From: Avena insularis
Lineage: Eukaryota; Streptophyta; Magnoliopsida; Poales; Poaceae
Reading direction: 5' to 3'
Length of the DNA stretch: 64,000 bases
NCBI GenBank assembly: GCA_023614405.1
Contig: CM042691.1
Coordinates: 171,898,927 to 171,962,926, forward strand
The notes below the pieces were generated by a model, which was not told the origin of the DNA, did not search any database, and saw nothing but the letters and a program-made list of their open reading frames with translations. Position 1 is the first letter of the stretch, and each line of letters begins with the position of its first letter. A program made the position numbers and the translations under genes. Shown here piece by piece: positions 34,166 to 47,400 of the stretch.

Positions 34166-37100
34166 AACTACATACACAAATGAGTATGTATGCAAGCCAC
34201 CATACAACAGTCCTCAGAGCCATTCCATCTAAAATAAATAGAAATATTGCAACGCCGTACGACAAGATCCAAATATCCTAGATAGATATAATAGTTTAGG
34301 ATATCTCCTCATACATCAAACATCAGAGTATCAGGCGGAAACGGAAAACAAGATCCGAGTACGAATAAGAAGCAAATCGGCATAAGATGCCCCATAAATA
34401 AACACATCCCGCCCACAGATCTCACGGATCCCCGTTCCCGGAATCTCTACACCGAATGATCGTTGCCAACATCGTCCGTCTCCTCCACCCAGTATCCATC
34501 TTGCGAGTTTACCTGTTCATCTGAATCAAACAATTTATCGTGTGAGACCCTAGGGGTACTCAGCAAGTCTTTATGCCTCTAAAGGGGACACAACCTGGGG
34601 TGACGCAATTGCAGCAAAAGATAATACCTAACAATTCTATAGATACTCGCTATCCATCCGCCTAACCAAAGATAGACGGATGTCCGTGAATTAATAACAA
34701 CAGTTATAACGGTAATATTAACAGATCCATCCTCCTCCTCGCTTACCAACGAGAAAGCGGACGAACAACCCCCACCTCCGTTGGCAGTTTTATTATCCAT
34801 TCCATGAGTGTTGCGCTATTTACTAGTCAGGTACTTAGTCAAATTAAAAGCGGTACTTTAGTTATACTTGTCTATGATCGAGAAACTGTGCTCCAAGTCG
34901 TCCATAACCGCGGACACGGCTTTCAGAAAGTTTTACCCTGCAGGGGTGCACAAATAGCAACACACACTCGATCAACCTCGGAAAAACCAAATCAAAACCC
35001 AACGAGGCAGTCACGACAAAGCGATCACAGGATTCAGAAATATTTCAGGGGGCCACCCCATTAAGCTACCCGCAATGAAGTTAGCCGACTCCGAGACGGA
35101 CTCAAGGTTTGCGCTGGTACATAACATTTGGGAACCCGAAAGTGTGACTGGGCTTGTCGATACCGCGAAAAAACTCCGCTTCCCTAAACAGTACAGGTGC
35201 ATCCTCGCACAAACTTAAATAAAGCGGTAAAGCATGGCATAAGTACAGGATAGTAATAAAGCCTCAAACTACTTTGTGGCCCCAAGAAATAAGAATGAAT
35301 CAAGCTCTGGCTCAGGGGGGTTCATAAGCCTCCCGGATGTGGATAGCGCGAATATTCAAGGAACAGGAATCAAGTACTCGGGGTCCTACGGGACACAAGT
35401 GAGCAGGAAAAACCAAATAACAGATATTGCTCACCGGTGCCACTTTCATTAGTTATCCCATTACTACTCAGGTTAAGTTGTTTAGGTACCTCGTTATCCA
35501 TCAGACACTCACATACCCTACACATGCTGTTCTACGACTCGCATGGCTCAAACAACTCCTGTAGTAATGGCTCATGGGATGGAGGAACAAGCTTCGGTGG
35601 GGTTTAAAAGTAAAGGCTATGCAATACTTGGGATTCAGTTTAATGCAATCGCGACTCAATGATGCAAGAATAAGATGGAGGCAATAGGTGCTATATGTAT
35701 GCAAGCATGTGGTAGTGCTTGCCTGGCAGCTCAGTTGAAGCGAGAGAAGGATCTGGGTAGTGCTCCTGGTTCTCCTGGTATATCCCCTGCTCAGCGTCTA
35801 TTCGAAGAAGAACCAAACAAACAAGGGCCAACATAAATAAAATGCACAAGCATTTGAATAAAATGCAACAAGCAAACAATCATGCCATGATGAATGATGC
35901 ACAATTTGCATGGCAATAAGGTAGCATGGCATGGGTGAGGTGTAGAATACAAGAAATAAACATTTTATTGAGTTTTAGTCATATTTTATACTCAAATAAG
36001 TTGCTGTATACTTTATATTTATATGATGCATGCTGCAAAACAGATAAAGGAATGCATAAACAGAAAGGTCTCGTCGAGCTAATCATTATAGACATATTAT
36101 TTGTCAAATTTGGAGTTATAAAACTAAAGTTATTAATTAATTAAGGAAAAAGGGCATTTTAGTTGTAATTTTAATCAACTTGAAAATTGAAGTGTTCAAA
36201 ATATATTTTGAAGGCCATATTTGAATTCCTCACATTTTTCTGATTTCGAAACATATATTATTTGTATTATTTGGAATTATAATTTAAAAGTTTTTTGAAA
36301 CAGATTTAAATTTGAATTTGAATTAATTTGAAAAAGTTTTAATTAAAACAGAAATACAGAAATACTTTTCTCACTCACTCAGATCCAGCCACAGTCAGTG
36401 ACAAGTGGGCCACTGGCTGACTGGGACCAGACGCGCACAGATAGACTTTTCCCACCGCGGCTCGACCTAGCCACAGCAGATGACAGGTGGGGCCACAGCG
36501 ACCCTCGAGGCCACAGCAGGCCCGGGTGGCGTCACGTGGGAGATCCCGGGTAGTGCGGGTTGAGGCGGTGTAAAACCCAGGTACCTATTTGCTTAAACGC
36601 CAGGGTGACCGACGGTGGGCCTCTAGGAGCGTGGGTTAAGCGAAAACAAAAGGGAGGGCTAAACTGCAAAACATCGCCATGCATGCGTGCTTCTTCTACG
36701 CCTGGGACGGGTCGGTGCTAAATGCAGCCGGGGCGTGGGCCTGGGCTCGAACCCAGGACCTGGCGTGCACGCGCGTAGGCGGCAGCCACTGCGGTGGGCT
36801 CGGGTTGATGCCAGGAGGGTGGACGGGGCCTAGATGGGTTACTGCGGCGGGAGCGGCGTGACGCTATAACGGCGCAGCCTTGCGCACCTTTCGGCGAAAA
36901 CGAACGGCGGCACTAGAAGCGGCAATGGCGAGGAGCATGTCCAGGTGGATTAGGGGCTCACCGAGGAGATGTTGGTGGTGTTCGATCGGCTTGGGGAGCG
37001 TCGCAGCGGCGAGGATGCAGACGGCCACCGGCGTTAGGGTTTAGCGTCGGGCTCGTCGGTGAACTTGGCTGGTCCTCCTCCTCCTCCATGACAGTCTTGG

Positions 37101-38610
37101 TGAGCGGAGAACCTCCTCGTCCTCCCCGATCACCTCCACGTCGCGCTCGTCGGCTGGAACGAAGAAGCGTCGGTGGAGCAGACGGTGGCCGGCGTTGGGT
37201 AGATGGTGGCGGTGGAGGAAAAGAGGGGAGATGCAGGGACCTGGGGTGGATCTGGGGGAGGCAGCAGGCGAGAGAGAGAGGGTAGATAGGGACGGGAGAG
37301 GAGAGGGGGTGCCGTGGAAGGTGTGGTGGAGGAAAAAGGTCGCTCGGCCCCCTTGTTCTCCTCGAACCCCAGGTGCTCGACCGGCTTGGCCAGGCAGGAG
37401 GAGGTGGTCGGGGGCGTCGGTGGGGCCAAGGCGAGGTCAGGAGGTCAAGGGCAGAGAAGAGAAGAAAGGAGGAGAGGGGAGGCTCGGGCTAGGGTAGGGT
37501 GGCCTCGGGTTGGGGCTTGGGGGGGGGGGGGGTTTGGTAGCTAGGGCAGGGGGAGGGTAGCTCGACCAGGGGAAGGGTGGCTAGGTGGGGTAGCCTTGGC
37601 AGGAGTGGTTAGGGTTTGGTTTGGAGAGAGAGGAGCTAGAGGGAGAGGTTAGGGTTAGATGGAGAAGAGAGAGGGGTTTTAGGGTTTTGTTTAGGGTTGG
37701 GGGTAGGTCAAGGTGGTAGGGTTTAGAGTTAGAAGAAGAGAAAGGGAAAAAACCACTTGTTAGCATGGAGATGCCCATGAGATTAAATCCACACAAAAAC
37801 AAATTAAAAAAATAAGCTCAAGTAACTCATATGAATGGGTAAGGGAGAAGGGGATGGTGATGTTGCATGGGGCATGCATGTTTGTGAATAGCCACGTCTA
37901 TTAGTTGTAAAAACAACTATAGTACATGTGTGAACTTATTACATGCATGCACATCACTATTTGAACAAAAACCAACCCACTAGATACAAGCTTGATGGGT
38001 ATATGGGAATGGTAGAATCAAGCATAATTGAATATATAGGCCATGCTAGTGTGTATATTCCACTAAAAGATTATTTGGCCACAATTATATTCAAACAAGC
38101 TCAATTAGCCAAAACAACCATATGGAAGGTAAAAGGAAGATTCTACTCACGTGACATTCAAAGGTGGTCATGAGGCTCCATATAATTATTATTGTGAAAA
38201 CAACATACTTCATATATGGAACATGTAGACATAGAATGGATCCACACCATCACATATGAGCTAGATTTAAATAGCAAAAGAAAAGCAATGGCTCATATAT
38301 GACTAGGGTGGTGGAATTATAAGGTGGTGAAAGAAAGGGTGGTGGAGTTGCATAAAAGATATGCCCCCAACTCAACTTGGGCATTTAACAATATATCAAC
38401 AACCAAATACAATATCAAGAGGCAAATACAATTAACATTGCATATGAGAGAAGAACCAAATCAAAAGGGTTTTATATGATGCTCAAATGCAAGGTGGCAT
38501 GATGACATGAGCATGATATAATTATGATGCAACAATTATATATATAGGAAGTAGGCATTATATTACTAGACCAAGTAGCATTACAATTGTTAGACAATTG
38601 GGATGCTACA
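34166..38610 (-). mobile_element. long gypsy-type LTR (and possibly adjoining sequence), minus orientation, truncated
   Basis: On the minus strand the sequence starts TGTAGCATCCCAATTGTC at 38,610. An AT-rich first 0.8 kb is followed by a GC-rich core (about 36,400-37,750, with a G-run of 14 at 37,519-37,532) and then AT-rich and mixed sequence down to about 34,170. A segment near 34,895-34,945 (cgtccataaccgcggacacggc ... ccctgcaggggtgca) matches the LTR at 282-3,054, so it is a related family. No LTR end or primer site is found. The ORFs in the GC core have no recognisable product. Confidence 0.5.
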
Positions 38611-38630
38611 ATTTCAGTATTCCCCGTTAG

Positions 38631-39527
38631 TGATGAGGACATCCCTATACTTACACCTATCCTAGTTACTACTGATAATGTTCCAGATGCTACTAACAAG
38701 GATAAGTCCAATGAGATTAGAATTGGACCAATTACAAGAGCTCGTGCTAAGATACTAGAACAACAGGTGAATTTGTTTCTTAATGAGCCTGATGTTTTAC
38801 TTAATGAGAATTTTATACTGCCTAAGTCTCTATGTTATTGTATGATCAGGTACATTGGAAAAGATGGCATAGCACAGAGCAAGGAGGTAAAGCACATGGA
38901 GCAAGGTGTGTTGATCAATGAATCAAGCGCGAGGGAGGAGAGGGAGGAAGCGCAAGGAGCTACAAATGAAGGGATCAACACCTGGCAGAGTCTCTGCCGC
39001 GGCACCGAAGGTGGCTGAAATCCTGCCACGGCAGAGAGTCCTACCGCGACACGTTTCAGGCCCAATATGCTGCCACGGTAGGGAACAGGCTTTTGCGCCT
39101 AGAGAGCTGTCCCACTTGGGTCGGCATGTATCTTAGTTGTAGTCGTTCGCGTCTTGGACTCTTAGCCTAGTTGTCCCCTCTCTCTTATATAGATGGGGGT
39201 ACCGTTTCTTTAGGGTTAGACCACGTTAAAATATTTTGGAGCTGATTATTTTTTTATAACCTCTGGAATTACCCTGTGATCGAGTTATACTACTGCAATT
39301 GAGTGTGATCTATTGTTCCATTGGGAATTAGTAGATTGCAAACTACCATTCGTGGTCGACGGCTGCGTGCGCAAGAGCGTGGTGTTGTGAATATCCCACA
39401 GGGTTCGAGATCTATTGCATTGGCATCAGGGTTCGAGTGGGAGAGTTCATAGCTACAGGCTAGTTATCTATCATCCACCCTCATCATCGACAAGTGCTTG
39501 CTGAGAAGATCGGGCCACCCCATATCA
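38631..39527 (+). repeat. 5' LTR of the CRM-like element
   Basis: TGATGAGGACATCCC ... CCACCCCATATCA, 897 bp. It differs from the 3' LTR by about 3% plus a few indels, including a 9 base gap near 38,930. A TATA-like TTATATAG lies at 39,185-39,192. It contains an inverted repeat CTCTGCCGCGGCA / TGCCACGGCAGAG (38,992-39,036) able to form a hairpin. Confidence 0.93.
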
Positions 39528-39530
39528 TCT

Positions 39531-39540
39531 TGGTATCAGA
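39531..39540 (+). other. primer binding site, tRNA-Met (decayed)
   Basis: TGGTATCAGA lies three bases after the LTR end. The last bases of the usual TGGTATCAGAGC are changed to CTT. Confidence 0.75.
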
Positions 39541-40440
39541 CTTCCTCGTTTACTCGGTGAGCATCCACAAATCCATCCATAGATTAGTTTATTTTTTGTC
39601 CTATACAGAAAAAGCCTCACAAAAAGATTTGCCATAGACTAGATTACATTGCTTCCGAGTTTTAGTTGCTGGTCGTGTTCTCCCATTAGATCCAATCTAG
39701 ATTTCTTCTAATAGTTAGTTCTGTTTTTTTAGTTGCCTTCCCATCCTTTTCCGCCGCCATCACCTCAGATCCGATCCAAGCCAAGAGTCCTCTTAGATTA
39801 CTTTTGCCAATTCGGATCCTCAAAAAAAAAATTTACATATCAACTTTTGATCTTTGTTTTCTTGCAACCTTTAGCCACAACCATTCATACATAGGTGTTA
39901 GGAACTAGCCCATTGAGACTAGTTTCCGCTCCTCCAGGCTGCTCATAGGTTATGGTGCTGTGTTTGTGAATTAGCCGTGATCAAAGTTTGCTTCATAGTA
40001 TATATATATAAAAAGAGAATAGAGCAAAAGAAAAAGGATTATATCGAAAAAAAAGAGCAAAGGAGAAGTGAATTGTGAAAGAGGCCTACTGTTTCTTTGT
40101 GCACCGGTAGATTGAGCAATCTTGTGCCTATGACAATGAGCCTTGCTAGTGTCTCTCCAGTGTAGTGCAACACCTTTCATAGTTGCATTGCCACATTTAT
40201 CTCCACGTGTGTGTTTCTTGGGTGTTTGTACGATCAGCACTAGGACTTGTTTGCGGTGTAGTTAGGTTTCCATACCTACAGCTCCTCCATACATAACCCC
40301 CTCTGCCCTGTGATCGTTCTCTATACCCTTGAAATTCACTTCATCACATCAGTGCATCAGTCTTGATCTCGTTTTGGTTACGCATCTCTATTCAATTTGG
40401 AACGGTAAGATCTACTTTCTTGTCAGTTTGAGTGAATTGA
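39541..40440 (+). other. untranslated leader of the CRM-like element
   Basis: About 900 bases between primer site and gag, AT-rich, with A-runs near 39,822-39,830 and 40,050-40,056 and a (TA)n run at 39,999-40,009. There is no ORF of note. A long leader is usual for this element type. Confidence 0.6.
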
Positions 40441-41686
40441 GTGTCTACTAGTGCTTCTGATATTGTAGCACAGAAAAAGAAGGATGATGAGTGTGTCAAT
40501 TTGCGGGAATATGAAGCATTGAGATCCCATTTGACACTAGTGTTTCACAACACAACAGATGCCATTGACAAGAGTCTTCAGGACATGCAAGTGACTTTGG
40601 AAGCAAACGTTCAGGACGTGGCTACTATCAAGACACAAGTGAGAGACCTCAACACGAACGTGACAGCTTTGCAGCATTCCGTAGAGGCCTTGACACTTGC
40701 TATTGAGCAACGGCAACAGCGACCAATGCATGAGGAGCTCGAGGATGAAGATGATGGCAGTGTTGCTGGTGCTGTGCCACTAGGCAAGGGACGCCCTAAT
40801 GATCCTTCACCTGCACCATTACATGGTCGTGGTTTTGCCCCTATAGGTCGTGCTCAGCGTGTACCTATACAGCCGGTTGATGATGGTTTGGGAAAACCTA
40901 AATTTTCAATTCCCAAGTTTGATGGTTCCATTGATCCTGAAGATTATTTGACATGGGAGTTGAAGATAGAGAAGCTCATGCGCTGGTATGAGTATACTGA
41001 AGAAAAAAAGGTCAAGCTTGCAGCGTCAAAATTTGATGGTTATGCTTTGCGTTGGTGGGATGCTCTTGTTCAGCATAGAAGGGATGACAATGACCTTCCG
41101 GTGATGACTTGGCGAGAAATGAAGCGTATCATGAAGGAACGTTTTGTACCCACCAATTACTTGCGCTATGTTTTTGACAAGTTGACACAATTGAAGCAAG
41201 GGAACTTGACAGTTGATGAGTACTACATGGAGATGGAGATGCTTATGCAACGTGCTAGAATTCGAGAATCACTTGAGATGACCATGCAGCGATTTCTCAA
41301 CAATTTGAGGTTACCAATTAAGAGCATCGCACGTCATCACAAGTATGAGAACATGAATGAACTATTGCATCATGCTAGAGAGGCCGAGTCACAACTCGCG
41401 GAGGAAGCTAAGGCATGTTGTTTTCCAGCTACTAGCCGGTTTCCCAGGACCACACCATCTCCTATGGCGCCTCCTGCAGCGACCAGCTACCCTACTACAT
41501 CAGCGGCCAAGCCTGTTCCCTCGCTCTCTTTTGGTTCTAATACTAAGAAACCAGCTTCTCCTGCTGCTAGTTCGGGTTCGAATATGGCACTGCACGTACT
41601 CGTGATGTGGAGTGTCACACTTGCGGAGGTCGAGGTCACTACCAGAGAGATTGTCCAAACCGCAAGGTGATGTTTGTCAATGATTA
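40441..41686 (+). pseudogene. gag: gag of the CRM-like element
   Basis: The frame opens with GTG right after an in-frame TGA, so the original ATG appears lost. The product has an N-terminal helical/coiled region (about residues 15-90), an acidic linker, and the Gag core KPKFSIPKFDGSIDPEDYL ... ALRWWDALV ... VPTNYLRYVFDKLTQLKQG ... MNELLHHAREAESQL. Near 41,585-41,600 the frame shifts by one. In the new frame a perfect CX2CX4HX4C zinc knuckle lies at 41,613-41,654 (CHTCGGRGHYQRDC). A stop (TAA) follows near 41,684. Gag packages element RNA and in CRM relatives precedes protease in one polyprotein. Confidence 0.85.
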
Positions 41687-41753
41687 AGGAGACTATAAGA
41701 GTGGAGATGATGTTGATCCTAATGATCATGGTGCTGATTATGAAGAAGAAGGT

Positions 41754-42440
41754 TTGGATGCCTTTCCTGAGAATGCGCCTACTATAGTGGTATCTCCACG
41801 CATTCTTAGTGTGCAGCCCATTGTGGACTCTCAGCGCTGCAATTTGTTTCAAACAAAAGCTCTCGTTGGCCCTAACAAAGCTTGCAAAGTAATTATTGAT
41901 GGAGGTAGCTGCAGGAATCTTGGAAGCAAAGAGTTATGTGCCAAGCTGAATCTATCATACTTACCTCATCCCAGGACATACTACATACAATGGTTAAGTG
42001 ACAGTGGTGAGATGAAGGTAAACCATATGGTGAGAGTGAATTTTGAAATAGGGCCCTACAAAGATTCTATTGATTTTGATGTGGTTCCTATGACTATCTG
42101 CCATTTGCTATTGGGTCGGCCTTGGTTATATGATCGCCATGTGCAACACAATGGCCATGCCAATACTTATCATTTAGAGTTTCAAGGCAAGAAGATTAAC
42201 CTGCAACCAATGTCACCACAACAGATTGCCAATGAGTCTAGACAGAAAATAGAAGTGAATTTGCAAGATGCATCTGTTGGAGGCCGTGAGAGTGTTGCAG
42301 CTGTACATGATGTCATAAAGCCTACACAGAGTGAAATAAAGAAAAGAGAGAGAGTGCCTCACCTCTTAATGCTAGACACCAAGGAAGATCTGAGAGAGTT
42401 TCGAGAGGATCCTAGTGCCATGCCACTTGTACTCATGTAA
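41754..42440 (+). pseudogene. pol: protease region of the CRM-like element
   Basis: A 228-codon open frame with the retropepsin active site as DGG (CKVIIDGGSCRNL) in place of DTG/DSG, followed by KELCAKLNL, YYIQWLSDSGEMKVNHMVRV and the hydrophobic-GR motif HLLLGRPWLYD. The DGG variant is typical of this clade. It continues from Gag after the stop near 41,684. It ends at 42,438 in a stop created by loss of one base in the stretch ATGTAAAAGGCG, after which RT continues in another frame. The enzyme would cut the Gag-Pol polyprotein. Confidence 0.85.
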
Positions 42441-42466
42441 AAGGCGAGGTTTTAATTTCTAACGAC

Positions 42467-43835
42467 ATGTCCCCTATTTCTCTTGGTGTCTCTACTATTT
42501 TGCAGGACTTTGGTGATGTGTTTCCAGAGGAGGTGCCTGCTGGACTTCCTCCCATGTGCGGCATAGAGCATCAGATTCATCTTATTCCAGGCGCCACATT
42601 ACCCAACCGTGCTCCTTACAGAACCAACCCCGAAGAAACTAAGGAGATACAGAAACAAGTACAAGCACTACTCGACGAAGGGTACATTCGTGTTTCTCTT
42701 AGTCCTTGTGCTGTTCCTGTTATTTTAGTTCCTAAGAAAGATGGTACATGGCGCATGTGTGTAGATTGTAGAGCTACTAATAACATCACTATTCGATATC
42801 GTCATCCTATTCCACGCTTAGAAGATATGCTTGATGAATTGAGTGGTGCTGCCATTTTCTCTAAGATTGATTTGCGTAGTGGTTATCATCAAATTAGGAT
42901 GAAAGAAGGGGATGAGTGGAAAACTGCTTTCAAAACTAAATTTGGCTTATATGAATGGCTAGTCATGCCTTTTGGACTTACAAATGCACCTAGTACATTC
43001 ATGAGATTAATAGATCATGTTTTGAGAGAATTCATTGGTCATTTTGTGGTTGTTTATTTTGATGATATTCTTATCTATAGCCACAACGAAACTGAACATT
43101 GTAATCATATCCGACAAGTTTTGCAAGTGTTGCGTGATAATCAATTGTATGCTAATCTTGAGAAGTGCACATTTGCAAAAGATAAGGTCATCTTTTTGGC
43201 GTATGTTGTATCTAAGCATGGAGTAGAAGTAGATCAATCTAAAACTGAATCAATTCAAAATTGGCCTATTCCCATGAATGTTAGTCAAGTGCGTAGTTTC
43301 CATGGATTAGCTGGATTATATAGGCGCTTTGTGAAGGATTTTAGCTCTATTGCTGCACCATTGAATGATTTGACTAAGAAAGGTGTGCCATTTGTGTGGG
43401 GCGCAGCTCAAGACATTGCATTTGATACATTGAAACATTTGCTTACTTCTGCACCATTACTTGTATTACCTGATTTTTCAAAGCAATTTGAAGTTGAATG
43501 TGATGCTAGTGGTATAGGTATTGGTGGCGTTTTGATGCAAGAGGGTCGTCCTATAGCATATTTTTCTGAGAAACTTACTGGTGCTAGATTAAACTATCCT
43601 ATATATGATAAAGAATTGTATGCACTTGTTCGAGTACTAGAAGTTTCGCAACATTATTTGTGGCCAAAAGAGTTTATCATACATTCTGATCATGAAGCTT
43701 TAATGTATTTGAAAGCTCAATCAAACTTGCATAGAAGATTAGCTAAATGGGTTGAGTTTATTGAATCTTTTCCATACATAATTCAATATAAGAAGGGAAA
43801 ATAGAATGTAGTTGCTGATGCTTTGTCTAGGAAAA
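42467..43835 (+). pseudogene. pol: reverse transcriptase and RNase H of the CRM-like element
   Basis: The RT has all main blocks: [32 protein letters not shown] with the first catalytic Asp, [12 protein letters not shown], and [11 protein letters not shown] with the YFDD catalytic pair. RNase H follows with [24 protein letters not shown] and [10 protein letters not shown], so its acidic residues are in place. A TAG stop at 43,802 (KGK/stop/NVVADALSRK) and a frameshift just before 43,837 break the junction to integrase. The domain is otherwise intact over 445 codons. Confidence 0.9.
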
Positions 43836-43836
43836 C

Positions 43837-44443
43837 ATGCTATTAACCAATCTTGATGTTAAAATTCCTGGCTTAGAAAGTATTTGTGCACTTTATGCAT
43901 CTGACAATGATTTTGCTGAACCATATCGTCTGTGTGCTCTTAGAAATGCATGGGATAAGTATCATATACATAATGGATATTTGTTTCGAGTTAACAAACT
44001 ATGTATTCCAGAATCGTCGTTGCGTTTGTTTTTAGTGCAGGAATCACATGCTGGTGGTTTGATGGGTCACTTTGGGCATGAGAAGACATTACTCATGCTT
44101 GCTGATCATTTTTATTGGCCCAAGATGAGGCGTGATGTGTACAGATTTGTTAGCCGATGCATTACATGCTAGAAGTCGAAATCCAAATTGAAGCCTCGTG
44201 GTTTGTATACCCCTCTCTTGGCACCAATTGCACCATGGGAAGACATTAGTATGGATTTTATGCTAGGTCTACCTAAAACCCAGAGAGGACATGATTCTAT
44301 ATTTGTGGTAGTAGATAGATTCTCTAAGATGGCTCATTTTATTGCCTGCCACAAAAGCGACGATGCGTCGCATGTTGCTAACCTGTTTTTCAAGGACATT
44401 GTGAGATTACATGGCGTACCAAGAACAATTGTTTCTGATCGAG
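43837..44443 (+). pseudogene. int: integrase N-terminal part of the CRM-like element, interrupted
   Basis: The first frame (43,837-44,172) holds the zinc-binding HHCC domain: ESHAGGLMGHFGHEKTLLML and CITC, stopped by a TAG at 44,170-44,172, probably CAG before mutation. The second frame (44,188-44,443) holds the catalytic core start with SMDFMLGLP (first Asp) and [12 protein letters not shown], and reaches the second Asp in the SDR motif. There the nested element enters at 44,444. The rest of the core is at 57,160-57,494. Confidence 0.88.
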
Positions 44444-47400
44444 TGTAACATCCCTAAAATCATGTTTTCAAAGTTTGCATATCATTCATACATGCATATC
44501 ATTTAGGGATCAAATATCAAACCCATTTCAAGAAAACAAAGCACTAAGTGCTATTATTTTATGTGATCAAGCATTAATCAAATAACACTCTCAAATGGAG
44601 AATTATTTGTTTCAAAACCAAACCTTGTTGTTCTCAGAATGTTTGCTTGCTTGCTAATGCTTAAACCAAAAATTTGCAAAACAAATGAGAATTTAAAATC
44701 ATTTTCAAAACTTGATCAAATCAAGTGCCATGTCATTGTTTATTTTGTTTGATCAATAGGACAAAGCTAATACAGAGTGACCGCATGTTTTTATACCCAG
44801 AAATATGATTGTTACACTTTACAAAAAATCCAGAACAAATTTGAATTCAAATAGCATTTGAATTTGTTTGAAAATGGATTCATAAAATCAAAACAGAAAT
44901 AGAAAATGAATAGAGAAAAGGAAAAAGGCCGGCGCCAGCCATTTGGCCCAACAGAGAAACCAGCCCTCTAAGCCCACCCGGGTCATTTTCCCCTTCTCTC
45001 TCTCACCCGCACCCGCACTACCCCTCAGACACTGCCACTGGGCCCGAGCCAGGTCAACACCTTCTTCTCCACCACCGCGCGCGCAGACCTCGTCACCACC
45101 GCCGTTTCCTCTAGAAATGCCACGTTGATTCCTCGCTTAATTGGCATTGATCTGCAGCGTAATTCCCTTGCCCCTCCTGGCTACTTAATCACCTCGCCAC
45201 CGCGGTCATTTTCCCCCACACAGCACGCTCTCCTCGCCACCAGGCTGCCAGTATTTGCTCCTACACCGCCGCAGACAGATCCAACTCCGGCGAGGTATTC
45301 TGGTAAGCCTAGTGCTCGTGCCTACTCCTTGTTCACCCTGGAATGATCCTCTGATCTTTGCGCACCTCCTGATCCTTTTTGTTCATCCGCTTGTGATCCA
45401 GAGCGTCGACTTCGACGAGTACCGTGGGCATCCGACGCCGTCTCCAACTACGGCGAGAGATTGAGGGAAAAGCCGACCGCCCCGCGCCTTCTACTTGACC
45501 CTGTCAGGTTCGCCTGAGCGTTGTGCACTCGCTGATACCCTTGGTTTGTGCTAGGGTGGCCAGTAACGTCGCCTTCGTCGCCGTCCGTGCAAACCCGACG
45601 CTGTCTCGAACTCCGACGAGCCCCAGCTGCCCCTGCAGTACACCCCCGCCCACACCAGCAGCGCCGTGAGCTTTGTCGTGATTCCGCGAGTTCGGTAAGC
45701 CACTGCTCGACCCTTAGCCCCTCTAGAATCACCGGTGCGTCGCCGGCAGAAGCGCCGCCGCCGCCAGCTACCATTCGCGCCGCCACTTCTTGGTCAAAGC
45801 ATCGGCCGCCGTTAGATCTGTATCGTAGGGTGTAGATTAGAACGGGAGCGAACCGTTTTCTTTAGATCTGGCGTGTTGGATCCAACTTGATCCGATGGTG
45901 CGGAAGCATGATCTTGAGTGAAGCGGTATTGTCCAATCAGGAGACGCCGCGTGGCTAGGATTTGAATTTAAAAAACTGGATTAGATCTATTAGATATTAA
46001 AACTTGTTTAATTCATAGCATTTGATTTCCACGTCCAAATTTGACAAATTTTATATCAATGGAATCAGGAGAGAAAGCCCTTTCCATTTATGTAATGTGT
46101 TTAATGTTTTGTTTCTGTTAAAATGGTTATTTTTACAGAAACATGTGTAGGCCTATTTTGTTTATAACAATTATTTAGGAAATGTTTTAATGTTCAAATA
46201 AAAATTGTTTGGCAAGTTTTGAACTTGTTTATGAATCAGTACTGTGCACTTGTCTTGTTGAATATAGAAAATCATCACATATCATGTTGCATGCATCCAT
46301 ATATTTTTGCTTGTATTTATTTTGTAAGTGATTTGGTGCTATCATTTTATTTGTAGATTTTGGTGCAAATAGTGATTGTGATTGTGAGGATTGTAGATAC
46401 TCTCCAAACTAAGAAGGAAAGTGGTGCTTCATGATTTTATTCCTATGATTTTAATATGCGTTAGAAATATTTTGCTAGTATTGCATGGATATTTTTTGAT
46501 CTATATGCTATGCTTGGGGAAATCCCAGTAGTTGTAGAATTGCTAGAAATATTTATAAGTCTTATCAATGCCATGCTTAGCCTAGATAGTAGAAACCAAG
46601 GGTGGTTATATTCATGCTATGAATACATATTTCTAAGTATTTGTACTATGTTTTTGCTTAATCAAACAACTAAGTGAATGAAACACCTGGGTGGAATGGA
46701 AAGAATGGGTTATGTTGAGTGGTTACACAAGGCCCATTTCTATGGTTTACGTTGTGTATCTCACTTGTGGAAAGCCACCCAGGAACAAAGGGATTTGAGT
46801 TGCCAAATGTTAAGAAGCTTCTAGTACAGCCACTTGGCAATATGGGCTCTGCCTGGATCATATAGGTTGCAATAACTTAGCCATTTGGACAGTTGGTGGT
46901 AGTGGGATGATAGGTTGGAGCGCGTCCATTTGGTCTAAGGGAAGGCTTCTGAAAGGTCCTGTCTTGGTGAAAATCAAGTCTTGTGGGGAAAGTGCACAAC
47001 CTCTGCAGATGGAAGAATCTAAGTACTTAGCTGTCCATGGTAATGGACAACTTGAGCATCAAGACATGGAAGCTATCAAGAATCTCCTCATCCCAATTTC
47101 TAAGTAAAAACTTGTGGTTGAACAAGGGTGAAGGACCCCAATGTCTATTGGAGGTTCCTTGGGAAAAGTTTTGATAAAGAAAAATTAGTGTTTTCAACTG
47201 ATAGGTAAAACCTATTTTGAGCAAAGCAAGCCTAAGCTACACTTAGCCAAAATGCATATAGTATTTAGTCCACCAATATTATACCAAGGTATCACTTGCC
47301 AATACTATTCCAATGTATTGACCCACTGTGGCTGTAACTTGTGATGTTGCGGGATATTCTGATGATGATTAGGAGTCATGAGTCTACACTCAACATGCTT

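Noticed and set aside
36679..37544. Clustered ORFs of 60-100 codons, Gly/Arg-rich
   Set aside because: This is the GC-rich part of a minus-strand LTR, where open frames on both strands are expected from base composition.
37600..37720. TTAGGG/GGTTAGGG words suggesting telomeric repeat
   Set aside because: The words are few, irregular and mixed with other G-rich text, without a TTTAGGG array. They fit purine-rich LTR sequence.
45050..45835. ORFs of about 70-112 codons that recur at 54,460-55,390
   Set aside because: They recur because they are in the two LTR copies. Frames differ in length between copies and lie in the GC-rich LTR core.
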